Shown: piece by piece, positions 23,700 through 36,936 of the stretch
Numbering within the stretch: position 1 is the stretch's first letter
Layout of the letters: each line of letters opens with the position of its first letter
Assembly: GCA_019044685.2 (NCBI GenBank)
Contig: JAGTXX020000012.1
Location: 372,001 to 436,000, forward strand
DNA: 64,000 bases
Source of the DNA: Nannochloris sp. 'desiccata'
Taxonomy: Eukaryota; Chlorophyta; Trebouxiophyceae; Chlorellales; Chlorellaceae
Direction of reading: 5' to 3'
Notes under the pieces: model-generated
The model's input: the letters and a program-made list of their open reading frames with translations, nothing else
Databases searched by the model: none
What the model was told of the DNA's origin: nothing
Position numbers and translations under genes: made by a program

Positions 23700-24666
23700 T
23701 ATATATGTAACTAGAAAATATTATAAACAGCTTTCGAAACCATACAAATTGACTATGGTGGGCTCGTAGTGCTGGCCAAGCGGTGAGAGGTCCACCCCCA
23801 AGACAACAAAATTTAGTATCATTTGTTCGTTTTGGTAAGCTTGCAGTTAACAAACAGAGGAATAGATCTAGAGGGAAAATATATTTCCGTAGAAATCCAT
23901 TCGTTGCCTGCATTAAGATCAGCCAAACCTTGGTAAGCAAATTTTTTTTTGGGAAAAATAATAGTTTTGTGCTCGTCGAGGTAGCATCCGTATTTTCTTA
24001 CCAGCATGTACAACTTGACGCTAGTAAATTGCCCTGAAGGATCTCTTCTTAGTTTCTTTATCGAATATAGAACTCCTTGACTGGTGCTAATGTGGTTTTG
24101 ATGTCCAGATACGCCCTTATTATCAAAAGTAAGGACCTGCAGATCAATTTTCAACCAAGAGGCGGTGTCGTTGAGATGACATGATAATTGTACCTAGCCC
24201 ACATTAATTATAATAAAATTTCGAGCAGAAAAAATTAATACTAAGATTTTGACAACTCACAGTGGTTGCAGAGTATTTTTCGATTGCTGCTTCTACGTGT
24301 TTGCCAACTACTTCCAGCGGCCACGCTGCCGCCATTCCATCTGGCAGCCTTGTATCGTCAATTACAGTGACGGAGCTACGTTCTATACCCAATACGCTGC
24401 AGGAGTAAAACAACTCTTGTCTTCTTATAGCCCCCAGTCCGCCAGCGTTGCCTGCAGAGGTTTGAAAATATAGAATAAGGGGAAGGATTTTATAATCAAC
24501 ATCAAAATATGTTCAAATGCGAAACTGATAAATATTCGGTACCTGTTGATAAACACAGAACGTGAAGAGTATACGCTTGTTTCCTAAAGTGCGTTAGCGC
24601 CGGGAGAAAGAACATACACTCGTCATCCGGGTGAGCGATGATCAAGAGCAAGATATGATCATTCAT
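23674..24666 (-). CDS. PIGL: N-acetylglucosaminyl-phosphatidylinositol de-N-acetylase (PIG-L/GPI12)
   Basis: It removes acetate from GlcNAc-PI, step two of GPI-anchor synthesis at the ER. It is visible only after splicing four exons: 24543-24666, 24261-24451, 24002-24193 and 23674-23907. Phases match throughout, and about 246 residues result, close to the family length. Motifs in order: AHPDDE (zinc and catalysis, near residue 11); GNAGGLGAIRRQEL after the first junction; VLTFDNKGVSGHQNH in exon 3; LRKYIFPLD and AHHSQFVWFRKLF in exon 4. The acceptor of exon 3 is uncertain: 24193 adds 19 residues, while 24136 is the alternative with a stronger CTGCAG acceptor. The gene is divergent from Aquarius and overlaps the SDR 3' end. 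Confidence 0.88.
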
Positions 24667-24958
24667 TTTTGAAGATTCCAGCTTTGCCTCATAGTGATCT
24701 GCGTGATCTATACATTTCTTTAATAATTAAGTAAAGCACAAAAGTGTGCCTTTGTCGAAACTTGATCACCATTTAATCCCACGATATGTTTTGGAAAAAT
24801 TGAGGTGACCAATAAAAGGTACTGAAGCAATTAATTCGTGACAGAAATGAAATATATCAAATCATCACATTTGCAAATAGCTGTTTCAGTGCAGCCTTGA
24901 ATACTTACTAGCAACAAGCCACTGATCTGTTTTAGAAATTGCAAAAGTAAAATATATA

Positions 24959-27900
24959 ATGGAGTGGATTGATAGTTTAAAAGTAGCAGAGCTCAAAGAT
25001 GAGTTAAAAAAGCGTGGACTTACTGTAGCAGGCAAAAAGGCCGAATTAGTGGAACGCTTGCGTGCTCATGTCTCTGAACAAGAGGATGCTCAGGTAAGGA
25101 TTTTACCTGTGATGTCTGTTACTTTAGCTTCTTAACATATTTCATAATGATTAATCAAATATTTATTCTTCGATTTGCAGCCTCCACAAGAGGAAGGGCA
25201 GCAGGCAGCTCCGGAAAAAGAGGCAGATAATGTCCCGGCGGCGGCACCAGCTGTTGAAGATATCGATGTCGAGGTAGCCGCAGCACAAGCTCCTGAGCCT
25301 AAAGCCAAGAAATGCAAAACTATCAAAGGTGGCAGCAAAATCGAGCCAGCTCCTGTACCTATACCTGCTCCTGAGGAAGCAGTGACAGAGGAAGAAGAGC
25401 AAGACGGTGCTCCTGCCGGCAACGGCTTTGGCCTTATTTCTCCGCTAGTTACCCAGCCTGAACCTATTAAAACAGAAGCCCCCATGGAAATTGAACACCC
25501 CCGATCTACGATTCCTTCTTCTCAGCAACATGAAACCCTAAAATATGCAGAAAAGAAACAGCAATCGAAACCTCGTGGTGGTGCTGGTGCCTTGACGATG
25601 GCTGACATCTCCAAAGATGAATTAACTCAGCTTGCAGAGAACACATGGTCATCTGCCGCATTACAAGCTGCTGGTAATAAAGCTCCTGCATTTAAGCCTG
25701 CTCTAGTGGAACAAATATATAAAAATGAGCTTGGCGGTGGCACTCAAGAGCCTGCACCTCGTCGGGTTGCTTTATTAGAATTATCTCAATATTTGGAAAA
25801 TTACCTGTGGCGTGGATACGAGCCTGGAGTGACATCTGTTCCACACTTGTTGTCTATAGTATTAATGGTCAATGAGAAATATAAAGAAGGTTTTCCCGCT
25901 TGGGAATGTTTCACCACTCGTCCTGAAGATTTTACATCTTTCTTTAATTCACTGCTGACATTACCTTCCAAACATACACTGAGCCATTTTGAGCGATTAG
26001 TCTACTTGAATTTCTTGTCTAATGCCTTCCAATCGCTAGAAAACGAATTGGTCAGAGGAAGAGTTTTACGTCTGGTTGGCCTTCCCATGTGGCATGCTCT
26101 TTCTCGTGGCCGTTTACAACTAGAATTACATGAACATCCTCAGTTGGCAAAGCATTGGAGACATCTGGCAAAGAAGGACGCCAAAAAAGCTGCTGCTGGT
26201 AATAAATCTGGTGATTACGTCCCGGCAAGTGAAAGTGTCGAGGCCACTTTTCTTCCGTCTTTATTGACTGGTTTCTTAGAGCATCTTTCTTCCGCTGTTG
26301 GTGCTGATGGAGTGGTAGATACTGCTGCTGTCAGGTATTGCGAACGTTTCGTTGCCTTTTTATCGAGTTTACTTTCCCAGTTGCCGACTCGGCGTTTCGT
26401 GCATGCTGTGGTAGAAGACAAAGCTATCCTGGTCAAATGCCATCTGTCAAAATTGCATACACGTCAGCCAGAAGGTGCATTATTTTCTCAATTAGTAGAA
26501 GGACTCCGTTCTGTGCTTTCTTTTCCAATCGATGATCACACTGGCGATTCTCTCTCAGAGGATGCTGTGACTGCTGCCCACTATGAGAGAGTTCAGCAAC
26601 TTCAACGCTTATTATTCAAGCATTGGCCAAAGTTAAACGATTTAGCGTTAAGTAACTGTGGAAAGCTTGAAAATCGGGATGTGCTGACTAATTTTTTAAG
26701 TCAGTTGTCTCCAGAAGAGCTTAGATTGTTGGTTACCGCTCAATTGAGGTTAGTAGATGAAAGCGATCCTAGCGCCTCAGATCCTGCCTTCTTAACTGAA
26801 GTAATGGTATCTGCGTATGAGCGCCGTCGTCCTCAACGTGAAATTATTGAAGGGATGCCTCTGTACCCGACAGAAGAGCTTTTATTAGATGGAGACGCTG
26901 TGCCAGGCGATCAAAATTTAACGACTCTCGGTGATGGTGTTCTTGCTCTGCCTCGTTTAAATTTACAATTTTTAACGCTGAATGACTATCTCGTTAGAAA
27001 TTTTTATTTATTCCGTCTTGAAGCTGCGTATGAAGTTAGAGAAGACGTTGCTGAAGCAATAAAAAGGACTGCTCCATACCTTGGTGACGACGATAGTGTT
27101 CATTTTGGTGGGTGGTCCCGCATGGCCCAACCTTTAGAGAAGTTTGCCTTGGTTGAAGTACGTAAACCACGTATAGGTGAAACGTACCCTGCTGCTGTGA
27201 CTGCTGAGATCACTGTCGATGTGAAACATATGAGACCTGATGTGAGGGCCGAGTGGGATGGTTTAAAACAACACGACGTGGTGTTTATGCTGAGCGTTGC
27301 CCCTAGGTATTCTCAAGGAGGCATGTCTGATACTAGTAGTATTGATTGGAAAGGGCAGCCTACAAATGTAGCATTAAAACAGGCAGGTTTAAAGCATGTT
27401 AGAGGCTGTGAAATATTAGAAATTAGAGATCAAGAGGGCAAATTAATGAACGATTACACTGGTCGGGTAGCTCCTGAAGACCAAGGAGGTGCCCCAAAGG
27501 GCACTTTACGTACTTTGACTGTCGCTCTAGACCCTATGCAATACCAATCTGACTTGAATACAGCTTCCACTACGAATAATCGCGATATCTACTCTAGCTT
27601 TACGCTACTTATGCGTCGAAATGCCAAAGAAAATAATTTCAAAGCGGTGCTGGAAAGTATTCGTGACCTGGTAGCTGATGAGGAAGCTACCTCTGCTATT
27701 CCGACCTGGTTGCATGATGTTATTTTGGGGTATGGTGATCCAGCAGATGCCCTATATCCTGCTATGGATGAGAAATGTTTGCATACTGTAGATTTCCAAG
27801 ATACGTTTTTAGATATAGAACACTTGAAAGAATCTTTTGGTGGAAAGTATCACGTGGAAGTGAAGCCTGCTGCTGGAGAAACTGAACCACGGCCACCTTT

Positions 27901-29968
27901 TAAAGTGACCTTTCCCTCGTTTGCAGAGACCAGTTCCCCTGCTGGTGAAGAGAGAGTAAAGGAGGGAGATGACGATGCGGGAAGAACGAGTGGTGGTAAA
28001 AAAGGAAAGAGGAAAGCTGGCCAAGAAGAACCTGAAGCTCCTGTTTCCTCATTACCTACAATCGTAGCTGAATCGTATTTACCACCTGATCCCGGTCCCT
28101 ATCCACAAGATGCCCCTCCATTGAATACTGTACGATTTACCCCGGTACAAACCGAGGCAATCTTATCTGGAGTACAACCTGGTTTGACCATGGTAGTAGG
28201 TCCTCCTGGTACGGGAAAGACAGATACTGCGGTACAAATAATGCATATTCTCTACCACAACTGTCCTAATCAACGTACATTGATCATCACGCATTCCAAT
28301 CAAGCGCTCAATGATCTTTTTCAAAAAATTATCGAAAGAGATGTTCCTGCTAGATATTTGCTGCGTTTAGGTATGGGTGAGGCTGATTTGGATACGGAGG
28401 AGCAGTTTAGTCGCGTAGGACGTGTGAATGCGATGTTGATGAGACGATTGGAGCTGTTATCAGAGGTGGAGCGCCTTGCAAAAAGCTTAAAAGTGCCCGA
28501 GGGGGTAGCCTATACTTGTGAGACTGCTGCTCATTTTTGGTTGTTGCATGTTCTTTCTCGGTGGGAGAAATTCAGCTCTGCAGTGAGAGCACAGCGATCT
28601 ACCAATCCAAATGGCTGTGTCGCTGACTTATTCCCTTTTAAAGACTTTTTCTCTGATGCCCCCAATGCATTATTCAACGGACAAGATTTCTCTGCTGATT
28701 GGCAACGAGCAGAGGGGTGCTTCCGGCACCTTCGCACCATGTTTCAAGAGCTTGAAGAGGTCCGACCATTTGAAATTCTCAAAACGCAAGGTGATCGTAT
28801 CAATTATTTGCTTACGAAACAGGCAAAGATAGTTGCAATGACCTGCACCCACGCTGCTCTAAAGAGGAAAGAGTTTTTAGAGATGGGCTTTACCTATGAT
28901 AATTTGCTCATGGAAGAAGCAGCGCAAGTTTTAGAGATTGAGACTGCATTGCCGTTGCTTTTGCAACGTGCTGAAGATGGCCAATCGAGGCTTAAACGCG
29001 TTGTTTTAATAGGTGACCATCATCAATTGCCTCCAGTGGTGAAAAATACCGCCCTTCAGAAAGTATCTCGGATGGATCAATCATTATTTTCTCGATTTGT
29101 TCGATTAGGTGCACCGTATGTAGAGTTGAATGCACAAGGACGTGCTCGTCCATCTATTGCTGCGTTGTATACCTGGCGCTATCGTGATTTAGGTGACCTA
29201 CCACGAGTGGCGACACAGCCCGCTTTCCTCGCGGCAAATCCAGGTTTCGCTTTTGAATACCAGTTGATCGATGTTCCTGATTTCTTAGGACGTGGAGAAC
29301 ATGAATCTGTGCCCCATTTCTACCAAAATTTAGGTGAAGCAGAGTATTTGGTCTCCGTATATCAATATATGAGACTCTTAGGCTACCCGGCATCATCAAT
29401 CTCGATTCTCACCACATACAATGGACAACGAGCTTTACTACAAGATGTAGTAGAACGTCGATGTGCTTCTCACCCGTTATTTGGCCGTCCTCGTACTGTT
29501 TCTACAGTCGACAAATACCAGGGTCAGCAAAATGACTATGTTTTGTTGTCTCTAGTAAGGACTCGGCATTTTGGTCATTTACGGGATGTGAGACGTCTTG
29601 TTGTGGCAATGTCACGTGCTCGACTAGGTTTATATGTATTTGCCCGTGGAAGTTTATTTGCCAATTGTTTTGAGTTGCAACCTACCTTTAGGCAGCTGCT
29701 GGGCAGGCCAACGCAGTTGGCATTGGTAGCTGGCGAGCAGTTTGATAGCAGCGGTGGTGGTGGCGGAGCTCTTGTTCAGCGACAGGTGGGTAATGCTCCT
29801 GCTGATGCTTTGTTGGTGCAAGGGATTGAACATATGGCGTCGATTGTGCAGCAAATGGGTACTGAATGGGAAGCAGCAGCAGCTGGTGTTGGTGGCGCTG
29901 CTCTTGTTGAGGAGGACAGGGAGATGGTGCCTGCTGCTGCCGCTGGCGGGGAGGGAGAAGATGCTTGA
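24959..29968 (+). CDS. AQR: Aquarius-type intron-binding RNA helicase with N-terminal SAP domain
   Basis: Aquarius is an SF1 helicase of the spliceosome's intron-binding complex. Exon 1 (24959-25093) encodes a textbook SAP motif (LKVAELKDELKKRGL, GKKAELVERL). It joins in phase 0 to exon 2 (25181-29968), giving 1,640 residues. An acidic Pro/Ala linker of about 135 residues leads to the usual Aquarius start (DELTQLAENTW). The armadillo region has LLELSQYLENYLW. The helicase has Walker A GPPGTGKTD near 28200, the Aquarius-type MEEAAQVLEIE near 28910, GDHHQLPPVVKN near 29012, QGRARPSIA and VDKYQGQQNDYVLL near 29510. Animal and land-plant Aquarius are about 1,500 residues and carry no SAP domain that I know of. 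The helicase call is firm; the fusion rests on one splice junction. Confidence 0.95.
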
Positions 29969-30187
29969 TTGATTTAGTTTGCTTTTGGTACATTTGAGCT
30001 TTACTATTCAGTAACGACGCTTTACAGATGTTTTTCTTTGACAAAACAACACGACATGCACACTAGTTAAAACGAAATATGCGAAATGCAAATAACTATT
30101 CAAAAACACACACACACAAAAAAAAATCGAGCTTATCGAGAATTCTCACAAAAGTAGCAGAAAGCTCCAAGTTTCCAGCACAAGTAT

Positions 30188-31373
30188 TCAACCGACGTAA
30201 GATTTATCAGGACGAGCAGAGCGGGAAGCAGTTCCAGGACCTGTATGGGTAGTCTGACGAACAGGGCTCTGCCATTGATGCATGTGAGACTGCAGCGAAT
30301 AGATGCAAAAAACAGAAAAGTTCAGTTTAGACTTGGGAGAAAAAAAAGTCCTTGAAAAGACAATTTTACTAAATTAGTGGAAAATTACCTGAGGGTGGGG
30401 AGGAACCTTATCATCTCCATGAGCATGGTGTTCGCCAGTAACTGGGTGCCCACGTGCTTTAAACCCTTCTCCTTCAGCTTTTCCTTCATGTTGCGGAGGA
30501 ATGTGGGGCAAAACAGTTGACGCCACCACTTCCGCCACAGCACGACTACTCTGTGGATTCTGCCCAGTTATCAATTTCCCATCTTTAACAACATATTCAC
30601 TCCAATCAGCAGGCCCACATTCAAAATCAGCTCCCAATTCCTTCATCTTATCTTCCAGAGAATAGGGGACTAAATCATGCTTACCGACTGCACGTTCTTC
30701 AGAGTTGGTAAACCCACACGCCCTCTTTCCTTTCAGAATTGAATCCCCTGACGAAGGATCTACTGCTGGAAGGAGACCAGCAGGGCCATGGCATACTGCA
30801 GAAATGATTTTGCCTTGTTTCCACATATGCTCGACGATTTTTTTCAGCTCAGAGCTCTCGGGCCCGTCAAACATGATACCATGCCCGCCGGGGATGAACA
30901 AAGCATCATATTGGTTGAGATCTTCTTCTGAAAAATCAGCAACAGATTTAGTGTTTTGAATCATTGCAGCTGTGTCTGCTCCTTTGAGGAAAGCATCTGC
31001 CTCTTTGGTTAAAAAATCCCCGGAAGTGGAGGAAGGGTCGAAATGCACCTCGCCACCTTTGATACTAGCTAAAGTGACTTGGAAACCATGACTTCTCCAT
31101 GCATAGTAAGGTGATGCAATCTCTTCAACCCTGCAAATTGATGTTTGTGCGCGGTGAGATCAGCTAGAGTTGGAGATTACCGACATCTTCTGTGGAGCAT
31201 TGGGCAATAAAAAAGGCAGAAATACTGCCTTGGAACCCAATTTCTCCACACATATGGTGTTTGTGATACGTAATTACTGGTATAAAGGGTGAATCAACTC
31301 ACCATGATCCTGTAGGAGCATCTCCCAACGTATCATGCCAGGATGTCGCAACCACAAGAATCTTCCCAGCCAT
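30188..31373 (-). CDS. DJ-1/PfpI family protein (Hsp31/glyoxalase III-like)
   Basis: Three exons, 31303-31373, 30389-31130 and 30188-30289, join in phase 2 and then phase 0, giving 304 residues. It starts MAGKILVVATS, followed by YYAWRSHGFQVTLASIKGG. The glutamine-amidotransferase-like core has ALFIPGGHGIMFD and the nucleophile elbow SAVCHGPAGLL, with Cys near residue 136. DPSSTSGDF and the C-terminal core LITGQNPQSS are as in Hsp31-type members. The family detoxifies methylglyoxal or acts as a redox-sensitive holdase. The last 70 residues, spanning the last intron, are a His/Gly/Pro-rich extension not needed for the fold. The exact activity is unknown. Confidence 0.88.
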
Positions 31374-32029
31374 TTTCAGAGATAGGCCAAGCAAACGATT
31401 TGTATTGATAGTAATGAGATAAAGTTCATCGGCTTGAGGAGTGGGGGGAGTAAAAAGTCTTTCAGATTTATTCAATAAAAATGCTGAGCTGTTCAGCAGC
31501 TTCCGTCTCCGCCGCCATTTGTGGTTTTTCCATGAGTATAGATATATTATATTTATAAGATTTACATAGTATAGCAATTCATAGAACGCTCTTCTGGGAT
31601 AAAAGCTACCAGGACAATATTTACTTTATTGGAAAAAGGTTGTAGAAAAAGGATAAAGTAGTATATACTATTTATTTGGACAAGTACGTCGGTTTTCTGG
31701 GACATATTTTTGAAAGCAGTAAGTAGATCTCCTCCGAATATATATTTGATGAAAGAAAACAAAACATGCTGAAAATGCATACTACTGTAGTAAATTATTC
31801 AAAAGAAAGGAGCGAATTATTTTGGAAATGATTTATTGGATACCGACAGATGGATTAAGTATCAAATAAGAAAAAAAGGAAGAAAGGACTATCACGCATA
31901 AACATTTTTCTATCTCAAAATGAAAAGTATCGTTGAAAAAGGAAAGCAGACTATGTTGTTTCTGTACGTACTTGAGAAATATAGCTAGTGGGCGAAATAG
32001 AGAAAGCGATATACATGGAGATTACTTTA
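31374..32029. other. Intergenic region with duplicated unit boundary
   Basis: The region holds no convincing gene. It is AT-rich and contains, at about 31580-31710, the first of three related segments that also occur near 36480 and 41095. Confidence 0.5.
31580..31710 (-). repeat. Cluster repeat, copy 1 (3' flank of gene A)
   Basis: Starts with a GAACGCTCTTCTGGGATAAA-like string, about 450 bp past the gene A stop. The same string and a following CAAGTACG block recur near 36480 and, more diverged, near 41095. Seen by eye; boundaries are approximate. Confidence 0.6.
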
Positions 32030-35000
32030 TTATAAAGTAGCAGTGTCGAAACGGCCGAGAAGCATCCTACGACGGGCACAAGTTTTAGAACCGACAGTAG
32101 TGGCAGAAGAGCATGCTGCACACTTGGAAGCTCCTGCTTTATCAGAGAAAGTCTTCTTGGGGCAAGGGGTGCAGGTGGTCTGGGCAGGCTTCGATTGGAA
32201 GGAGCCAGCAGCACAGAGTGTGGGACCGGTGCTGCCACGACCAGGGCATCTGGAGCCAGCAGGGCAGGCAGTACAAGATCTAGATCCAAGTTTGTTTGCG
32301 TAGTATCCAGCAGTACAGGTAGTACAAGCAGTGGCGCCAGGAGCAGAGTATCTACCCCTGGGGCAGATGGAGCAAGAGCCCTTGCCGCCAGGAGAGAAGG
32401 TACCACTGGGGCAGGCACGGCAGGTACTTGAGCCAGTAATAGAATTGTATCGTCCACCAGGGCACAGCTCACATGTTTCAGAGCCCAGTACATCACTGAA
32501 CTTGCCAATAGGGCACTTCTTACAGGTCCTTTGGCCTGCGCGGTTCTGGAACTCACCAAGTGGACAGTCTTCGCAAGTGTCCCCGACCAGCTTGGTTCCA
32601 GCAGGACAGCGAGAGCATTCGGTAGCGCCAGTCTCTCCCAGAGTAGATGTACCAGATGGACAAGCAGCACAAACTGTGGTGCCATAATCAACAGCGTAAG
32701 TATTTACGGGGCAAGGAGTGCACGCAGCTACTTGTCCTGTTGCATATGTACCAGGCATGCATCTGGTGCAAGTATCAGAGCCAATCCTGGCGGCAGAGCC
32801 ATCATCGCAGGCCACACAGCCTGCACTTGAGAAACCCTCGCGGTGGGTACCAGCAGCACACTTGGTGCAAGCAGTTTTTTCAGCACTTTGCTGAGAACCA
32901 CCGGCGCAAGGTGTGCACCTGTTTGCGCCAGCAGGCGCGTATCCTCCAGCAGGGCATGTATTGCATGCAACACCGTTTGGTGAGGCAGTACCTACGTCGC
33001 ATGTGACGCAAGCTGTCTTTTCGCCATTTACAGCGGTGCCACCAGCGCATTTCTGGCATGTGTCAAACTCGGAGCCACCGTCACCGCTGGGGTTGTAGTA
33101 ACCAGCAGAGCAAGCTACGCATGCCGTGCTATCAGAATTAGGTTCTTCACCAGCTGCACAGCGAGTGCAGACTCCACTAACATTCTCGGCTTCACCAGCA
33201 GGACAGACGCCGCAGGTTTCAGAACCAAGAGCGGAGTACGGAGTGGCGCCGTCGCAAGCAGTGCACTCTGTGACAGAACCTCCAGCAGAGATAGTATTGG
33301 CAGGGCAGATCTCGCAATTACCTTCTCCAAGAGATTTGTATCCAGGTGCACACTCGCAACCATTAGTTTCAGGATTGAACTGCTGGCCCTCTACACAGTC
33401 GGTATCTGCAGCGGTACAAGTACCTTGGCCCATGGTACTATATGTACCGGGAGTGCACTCGGTTGGTGAAGTGGCGGTGGCGGGGCAATAGAAGCCAGGA
33501 TCGCAAGCAGGGCAGGTCAAAGTTTCTAAAGATCCTTGCAAGTAAGTACCTACAGGGCAGGTAGTCGTAACAGTTGTACCAACAAGGGCACCACCGTTGA
33601 CGGTCAAGACACCACTGATAGCAGCGGGCAATGTACTGGGGTCTCTGGCAACAGCAATGACGCTCATAGTGACAGTAGTATCACTTGCCTTGACAATTTT
33701 GACGATATTGCTCACGGCGACGTTGTCGGGGACAAGAGTCATGATAGTGGCAGCATCAGTATAGTAAGCCATGACAGCAGATTCAACATTACTGGGGTCA
33801 GAACATGCCTTTCCATTAGTAGTTGTAGTGGTTACTGCCAAAGCGTGGATCTCAATGGCGCAGGTTTCATCTACAGCAAAGGCGACAAGTGTAGAAATAG
33901 GAGAGCAGGTTTTGAGGAGAGCAGGGTAGGAGTAACTGTTCAAGGTATCGCCACTAGCGCCAAACAAAGTGCTTCCATCCATAAGAGCAGTGAAAGCGCC
34001 AGCACTTCCGGCGGTGGTATCAGAGCAATCTGCAGTACAAATAGCAGGTCTTCCATGAGTACACTTGATGCATCCTGTGGCACCATAAGTATGAGAAGAC
34101 CAGGTAGTAGGGCAAGATTTGCAGGATGAGGCAGAGCCGGCGTTTTGGTACCTGTAGAAAGAAAGACAAGAATCGAAAAATAAGATCGATGGGCGTGACT
34201 GCAATAGCTAGAGAATATTTCAACTCATATCGCAACAAAGCAGTGCAGATTTATTAGTTTCCATTTAATCTATTCAGAAATAACTCACGTTCCAGGTGCA
34301 CAAGGGCGGCAATCAGAAGAGCCCAGGGTGGAGAACGTTCCAGCAAGGCATGCAGAGCAGGCGGTGGCACCGGTGGTACCAACGACAGGGGCAGCAGTGC
34401 CAGCAGCACACCTTGTGCAGGTTTCGGCTTCAGCAGCATCCGCAGTACCCGCAACAGACGTAGTACCAGCAGCGCAGAAAGCACATACAAATGTCGTGGT
34501 ATCAGCAATAGAGACTGGGTAGCGGCCAGCGTCGCATACTGGCATTTTGCCAACAAGAGGTGCAGCGCACTCGGTAGCGACGGAGCAGGAGGGAGCGCCA
34601 GCTGCAAAAATTCCAGCCTGCGGAAAAATAAAATAAAAAGGGAGAAAGAAATTTCAAATAGTGAGTAGAAGTATCGAAACGATGTAATGAGATGAAAGAT
34701 TACTTCTTCATATTCATTAGATGTGAGGCACCAGGAAATATTCTGTGCATGGCGGCGGGACTTACTTCTGAGGTGCCTGTCTTGGAAGAGGGGCGGAATT
34801 TGAGTGTAGCGCCGCTTGATGTGATGGTTACTATACCAGCTTCGACAGCAGCAGTTGCAGTCAAGCCGGTAGCATAAATGGATGTAGCTATGAGGGTTGC
34901 CACGTTGTCGGCATCGGTGATAGTTGCATCATCAGTATAGACAATAGTAGTGCCGCCAGCGGGGCATCCACCAACCTGAGAGTAAGTAGGATCAGCGGAA

Positions 35001-35447
35001 TAAATGGCAGGAACGTAGTTGTCCTGGCCGTTGGCAGTCACACTGAGAGTGCAAGTGTCAGTAACGGTGACGGTCATCGAGTTGTAGCACTTGGCAATTG
35101 GGTGAGAGGCAGAGTTGACGCCAGCGACATTTACTAACTCAAGATCCAAAGTGCCTAAATGAAGGAAAGAAGAGGGGGAAGAAATGGAGATAGTTAAATT
35201 AAGGGTAGTAAACTCATGAGGCAGCCATGGCATGCCCGCTGCGCAGCGGGTGATCAATTTAAAAAAAAGTAGAAGATGAGGTGGACCTGATGCTCGCAAT
35301 GTCTACCGAGCTTTAACATAAACTACTAATAGAGAAAGAAGTTAGAAGAGTTTGCTTACCTGCGATGCAAGCTGCCATGGCCTGAGGCATGACGAGAGAG
35401 AGGATGAGCGCCAAAGCGCAAAGGGTTTGCTTGTGCTAGCCTGACAT
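32030..35447 (-). CDS. Gene A: secreted Cys-rich GCC-repeat protein, signal exon disrupted
   Basis: Exons by homology to genes B and C: 35360-35447 (signal), 34766-35154, 34289-34617 and 32030-34151, with phases 1, 0 and 2. The signal exon reads M-S-G-stop-H-K-Q-T-L-C. A TAG at 35436-35438 replaces the Cys codon of gene B, while the rest of the signal exon is intact. The second exon encodes a domain of about 130 residues (HPIAKCYNSMTVTV, LIATSIYATGLTA). The third is a small Cys-rich module. The fourth (707 residues) is an array of CxxCPxGxY modules of the GCC2/GCC3 or ephrin-receptor-like type, ending in ARRRMLLGRF. The long array is fully open, so the gene is either recently broken, uses another first exon, or carries a polymorphism. 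Extracellular location is inferred. Confidence 0.7.
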
Positions 35448-35512
35448 AACTTAGAAAAGCACGTAGAGTGCGATGTGAGGCTTACTGGAGGTTTATTGGG
35501 GCTTTCAAGACT

Positions 35513-35525
35513 TGCGACACAATTG
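35513..35525 (-). promoter_or_regulatory. Upstream element shared by genes A and B (copy A)
   Basis: On the coding strand it reads CAATTGTGTCGCA, 66-78 bp before the ATG. Gene B has the same element with one change at almost the same distance. It may be a promoter element or just residual homology of the duplication. Confidence 0.35.
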
Positions 35526-36479
35526 GGTGACGTATCCAATTTGTCGCTTGATGATCAATAGGAGGGGCCAACTAGGTAAGGTGCGTTGGCAATCGTTTGT
35601 CAATGCTTTGTATTAATATATTTGAGTTGATAAATATTTAATTATGCAGGAGGGAGGCGAGGATGGGGTCTATAACCTGTGATTGTAGCCTTTTCTTACT
35701 TTCCACCGTGGTCCTTTCATCTCTCGTTACGGCGTCCGCACGGTAACGTTACCTGCAGGCACCTTCAGGGCACCTTCCTCCAAGGACTTCGTCATAATAC
35801 AGAAGTGTTCTTAGGGTTATAGCTTTCTAAAGCAGATCTTTGGGATGTAGATTTGTAAATCAGTTCTTTGGGATGTTCAATTTGTTTTGGAGACGCACGC
35901 GCTGAGGGGCAGAGCCCAGTCAAGGTCTCAGTGGCCTCTCGACGCATTTTGCCGCCCCCGCCGGGAAACCAGCGAACAAAATGCAAGTGGAAGTCTCTAG
36001 TCAAGGAACTTAGAAGTTAAATTATAAGTATAAATCGTGTATGGTAGCTGTTAAAGCGAAAAATAATTGCATTTAACATCGGTAGTTGCTAATTCTTGAA
36101 GATATGGAAATTGCAGCGGAGGCGGTGGGATGGGAGAATGATGGGGCGAAGCAAGCCAAGAAAACACCACACCTAAGCTGTCAGTATTACATATAATTAT
36201 ATATATTTAATTTCAAGTTAATGCACATGTTTAATTTGACTTATGGGAGCATCTCAGCTTGTCATTAAATAATGTGAGATCGAATTATTGCCAGTGATAA
36301 AGGCCCAGCAGACGCACAAATTTCAGAGAAATTGTAGAGTCAAATAATTTGGGGGGATTAAGGAGGCCTTTCCTGATTAATCTCAAAATGCTTGCCCTAC
36401 CCTGAAGAAGCCGCCACCGCCGCCTCATCGTGTTTGTTCTTTTTTGTTAAAATTTACAAAGTTTAGCGATTCAAACGAA

Positions 36480-36620
36480 ATACAACGCTCTTCTGGGATA
36501 CACGAGACCAAGACAACGTCTAATTTCTTGGTACAGAGGGGATATGGACACTGTATATATATTTATTCTTCTTCTTTTCGGCAAGTACGACGATGTCGGA
36601 GCTTGGAACCTATTTTTCCT
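36480..36620 (-). repeat. Cluster repeat, copy 2 (3' flank of gene B)
   Basis: Begins CAACGCTCTTCTGGGATACA and includes GCAAGTACGACG some 100 bp later, as in the copy near 31580. It lies about 450 bp past the gene B stop, the same distance as copy 1 from gene A. Confidence 0.6.
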
Positions 36621-36936
36621 TCTTTTATTCGCGCAAGATTGAGGGGAAAATCTTTTCTCAATACGTGAATTATTATCAAGAGCATATTGATTATTAGTAG
36701 GCAGAATAGAGGTGTAAACTATTCAGAAATAAATAAAATTTTATGCAAATATCGACTTGTCCTAATTTTACCAAATCGCAGAAGAATCTTATCGGAATTT
36801 CCAAAATAAAATTGTGGGCAGTGAAAGACCATCATGCAGATATTAATACAAGACGAGCAAAGTTGACTGAAGAGGGCAATGGTCATTTATTAATTTAGTA
36901 AATGGATAAAATGTACACGGACAGGAAGAAAATTTA

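Larger units (their letters stand above)
35448..36936. other. Intergenic region between tandem genes A and B
   Basis: About 1.5 kb without a credible gene. It holds the gene A upstream region, including a GC-rich block at about 35890-36005 related to one at about 40755-40870 upstream of gene B. It also holds the second unit boundary near 36480. Short ORFs here have no family features. Confidence 0.5.
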
